Assembly (NCBI GenBank): GCA_963545195.1
Contig: CAUUIA010000012.1
Span: 1 to 16,037 of the forward strand
Source: CALISC01 sp963545195
GTDB taxonomy: Bacteria > Bacillota_I > Bacilli_A > Acholeplasmatales > Acholeplasmataceae
Reading direction: 5' to 3'
Length of the DNA stretch: 16,037 nucleotides
Shown: in pieces, positions 14,873 to 16,037 of the stretch
Layout of the letters: each line of letters begins with the position of its first letter
How positions within the stretch are numbered: the stretch's first letter is position 1
Program-made: the position numbers and the translations under genes
Notes under the pieces: model-generated
Database searches by the model: none
The model's input: only the letters and a program-made list of their open reading frames with translations
Told to the model about the DNA's origin: nothing

Positions 14873-15172
14873 GTTTTAGAGGGGGCGGAAATTGCACATC
14901 TCTCAAACTATGAAAGGTTTGACATTATTTTAGAGTTCGTTTTAGAGGGGGCGGAAATTGCACATCTCTCAAACAAACGTCCTCTTGTCAGTCAAGCACT
15001 TAATGTTTTAGAGGGGGCGGAAATTGCACATCTCTCAAACAAGTCTATGAGTTCAATTCTAGACATCTCAGTTTTAGAGGGGGCGGAAATTGCACATCTC
15101 TCAAACGGTTTTAAAAACTTTACCAAACTCATAATCGTTTTAGAGGGGGCGGAAATTGCACATCTCTCAAAC
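14873..15172 (-). CRISPR. CRISPR array, type II-A, five 36-bp repeats and four 30-bp spacers
   Basis: Repeats lie at 14873-14908, 14939-14974, 15005-15040, 15071-15106 and 15137-15172, all identical. Spacers lie at 14909-14938, 14975-15004, 15041-15070 and 15107-15136, all exactly 30 bp. On the minus strand the repeat begins GTTTGAGAGATGTGCAATTT and ends CCCCCTCTAAAAC. Its 9-bp ends are inverted repeats with one mismatch. I assign the minus strand as transcribed because the repeat 5' half resembles the Treponema denticola II-A repeat as I remember it, because cas genes read the same way, and because a leader-like gap lies between csn2 and the right-hand repeat. The plus-strand start GTTTTAGAG also looks like a II-A repeat, so orientation is not certain. 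Confidence 0.97.
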
Positions 15173-15245
15173 CTGTGTGCAACATCCTAAAAGCACAAAT
15201 TGAGTGCTTATCTACATAAATTATACAACCTTGATGTAAAATAAT
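15173..15245 (-). promoter_or_regulatory. CRISPR leader with -10 box and two potential hairpins
   Basis: The 73-bp gap between the csn2 stop and the first repeat. On the minus strand there is a TATAAT at 15225-15220 without a clear -35, which would give roughly 40 nt of leader RNA. A 6-bp hairpin follows (AAGCAC, 7-nt loop, GTGCTT; 15209-15191). Near the repeat, GTTGCACA (15183-15176) is complementary to TGTGCAAT within the first repeat (15162-15155). Confidence 0.65.
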
Positions 15246-15917
15246 TTACTCTAAAACATCGCCATTGAAATATTTAATAACCTTAATATTTTCACTTAAA
15301 AACTTAGGTTTATCTTTTTCTAAAGACACTAAAGTAATTTCGCTTTCCTCACAAATACTTTTGATTTGCATAATTTCCTCTTCAGAAAAATATGTAAATA
15401 AAAAACCAACAAAAAGCAGTTTTACTTTTTTCACCTCTAATACAGTCTCTAAATAATTTATAAACCTATCAAAAAGTGTTTCTTCTTTTTCTTTAAATTG
15501 TACTTTCATTAGTTTTAAAATATCTGTGTTTTCTATATCTTCAAAATAATCAAAATCAATTAAGGTAGAAGCTTTGAGTTCTTTTAACCAGGTTAAAATT
15601 GTTTCTTTTACTTTATTGAAGTTAAACATGGTTTCTGAGTTTGCGTTTTCTTTTAAAATTTTTTTATGCAACCAAGTGATTAGTTTCTTTTGATTTAAGG
15701 TAAGTGAAAACAAATCAGTTTGAAGGTCAACTTCTGAATCTAATTTCAGTTTTTTATCGCTATCAAAAAAAGTTAAGGCTTCGGTTTCTTCTTCAAACTC
15801 TTTTTTAAATAAAGAAATAAAGTTAAAAAGTTCGTTAACTTCAGGCACAAAAAGTATATTTAAAGAATTGTTTTTAAAGTTAATAAATTTATCACAACCA
15901 GCTATTTTTAAAATCAT
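15246..15917 (-). CDS. csn2: CRISPR-associated protein Csn2 (type II-A adaptation)
   Basis: Ring-forming protein that binds free double-stranded DNA ends and takes part in spacer acquisition with Cas1, Cas2 and Cas9. The 223-residue length fits. Supporting sequence: an N-terminal strand region with INFKNNSLNILFVPEVNELFNFI, a helical middle, and a C-terminal section reading KLLFVGFLFTYFSEEEIMQI followed by ITLVSLEKDKPKFLSENIKVI. This matches Csn2's conserved LLFVN-type strand, 'YLSEEEL', and final strand pattern. Position between the array leader and the adaptation genes is the canonical II-A place. ATG start with GGAG 2 nt upstream, overlapping the preceding frame by ATGA. Csn2 defines subtype II-A. 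Confidence 0.9.
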   Translation of the reverse strand: MILKIAGCDKFINFKNNSLNILFVPEVNELFNFISLFKKEFEEETEALTFFDSDKKLKLDSEVDLQTDLFSLTLNQKKLITWLHKKILKENANSETMFNFNKVKETILTWLKELKASTLIDFDYFEDIENTDILKLMKVQFKEKEETLFDRFINYLETVLEVKKVKLLFVGFLFTYFSEEEIMQIKSICEESEITLVSLEKDKPKFLSENIKVIKYFNGDVLE

Positions 15918-16037
15918 ATCTCCGTATACCTTTCAAACGTGTTGATAACATTATTTTTAGGTTCGCCTAAATAATACTCAATAAGGTATGAATTACCTAA
16001 AATTGCGTTTATTAAATGGGTTTTTAGAACACTTATA
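15914..16037 (-). CDS. cas2: Probable Cas2, C-terminal end (cut by window edge)
   Basis: Forty codons are open from the window edge to a TGA that overlaps the csn2 ATG in an ATGA arrangement; the other two frames are closed near the edge. The end reads IEYYLGEPKNNVINTFERYTEI, which fits the last helix and strand of type II Cas2 proteins (a G about 20 residues from the end and a closing 'ER' strand). The canonical order cas9-cas1-cas2-csn2 predicts cas2 here. It is the only gene end in the window using TGA. The fragment is too short for certainty; a Cas1 tail or another small gene is possible. Confidence 0.6.
   Translation of the reverse strand, partial: ISVLKTHLINAILGNSYLIEYYLGEPKNNVINTFERYTEI

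Noticed and set aside
14873..15172. Array transcribed on the plus strand, since the repeat there begins GTTTTAGAG like the classic S. pyogenes repeat
   Set aside because: The repeat ends are near-perfect inverted repeats, so both strands look similar. Resemblance of the minus-strand 5' half to a T. denticola-type repeat, the leader-like gap on the csn2 side, only 21 bp on the queT side, and cas direction all favour minus. Not excluded.
1..16037. Mycoplasma genetic code (TGA = Trp)
   Set aside because: The long genes stay intact with TGA treated as stop, and the Trp codons I checked are TGG.

Overview
This window looks like a compact, A+T-rich genome of the Bacillota/Mollicutes type. Four things point that way: homodimeric (eukaryote-like) glycyl-tRNA synthetase, a PotA with the lysine-rich insertion familiar from mycoplasmas, very tight gene packing with overlapping starts and stops, and the Bacillota-type gene order phoH-ybeY-cdd-era-glyS-dnaG-trmK. 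Every Trp codon I checked is TGG, so TGA is not read as Trp in these genes. Yet none of the 16 complete genes ends in TGA (11 TAA, 5 TAG). I cannot name the species.

Left part (1-9489, all on the minus strand): one long, almost gapless gene run, read right to left. It begins at phoH, whose promoter appears to give a nearly leaderless mRNA. It continues through ybeY, cdd, era, glyS, dnaG and trmK (RNA maturation, ribosome assembly, DNA priming, tRNA modification and charging). It ends with a secreted S41-family lipoprotein and the polyamine importer genes potA and potB; potB is cut by the window edge.

Middle (9611-10691, minus strand): a Gly/Pro/Arg tRNA cluster with its own promoter and terminator, a PaaI-like thioesterase gene, then a strong terminator and a tRNA-Lys(CTT) gene with its own promoter. 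Upstream lies a metK / membrane protein / pgpA run (10707-13834, minus). The membrane protein of unknown function carries what looks like a degenerate HD-GYP-type domain.

Right part: fur and queT read rightward from a divergent promoter region shared with pgpA. A compact preQ1-I-type riboswitch sits directly on the queT ribosome binding site. After queT comes a type II-A CRISPR locus: five identical 36-bp repeats, four 30-bp spacers, a 73-bp leader, csn2, and the 3' end of a probable cas2 at the window edge. By gene order, cas1, cas9 and probably the tracrRNA lie beyond the right edge. The array most likely reads leftward with the cas genes. The leader end is complementary to the first repeat, so the two could fold together.
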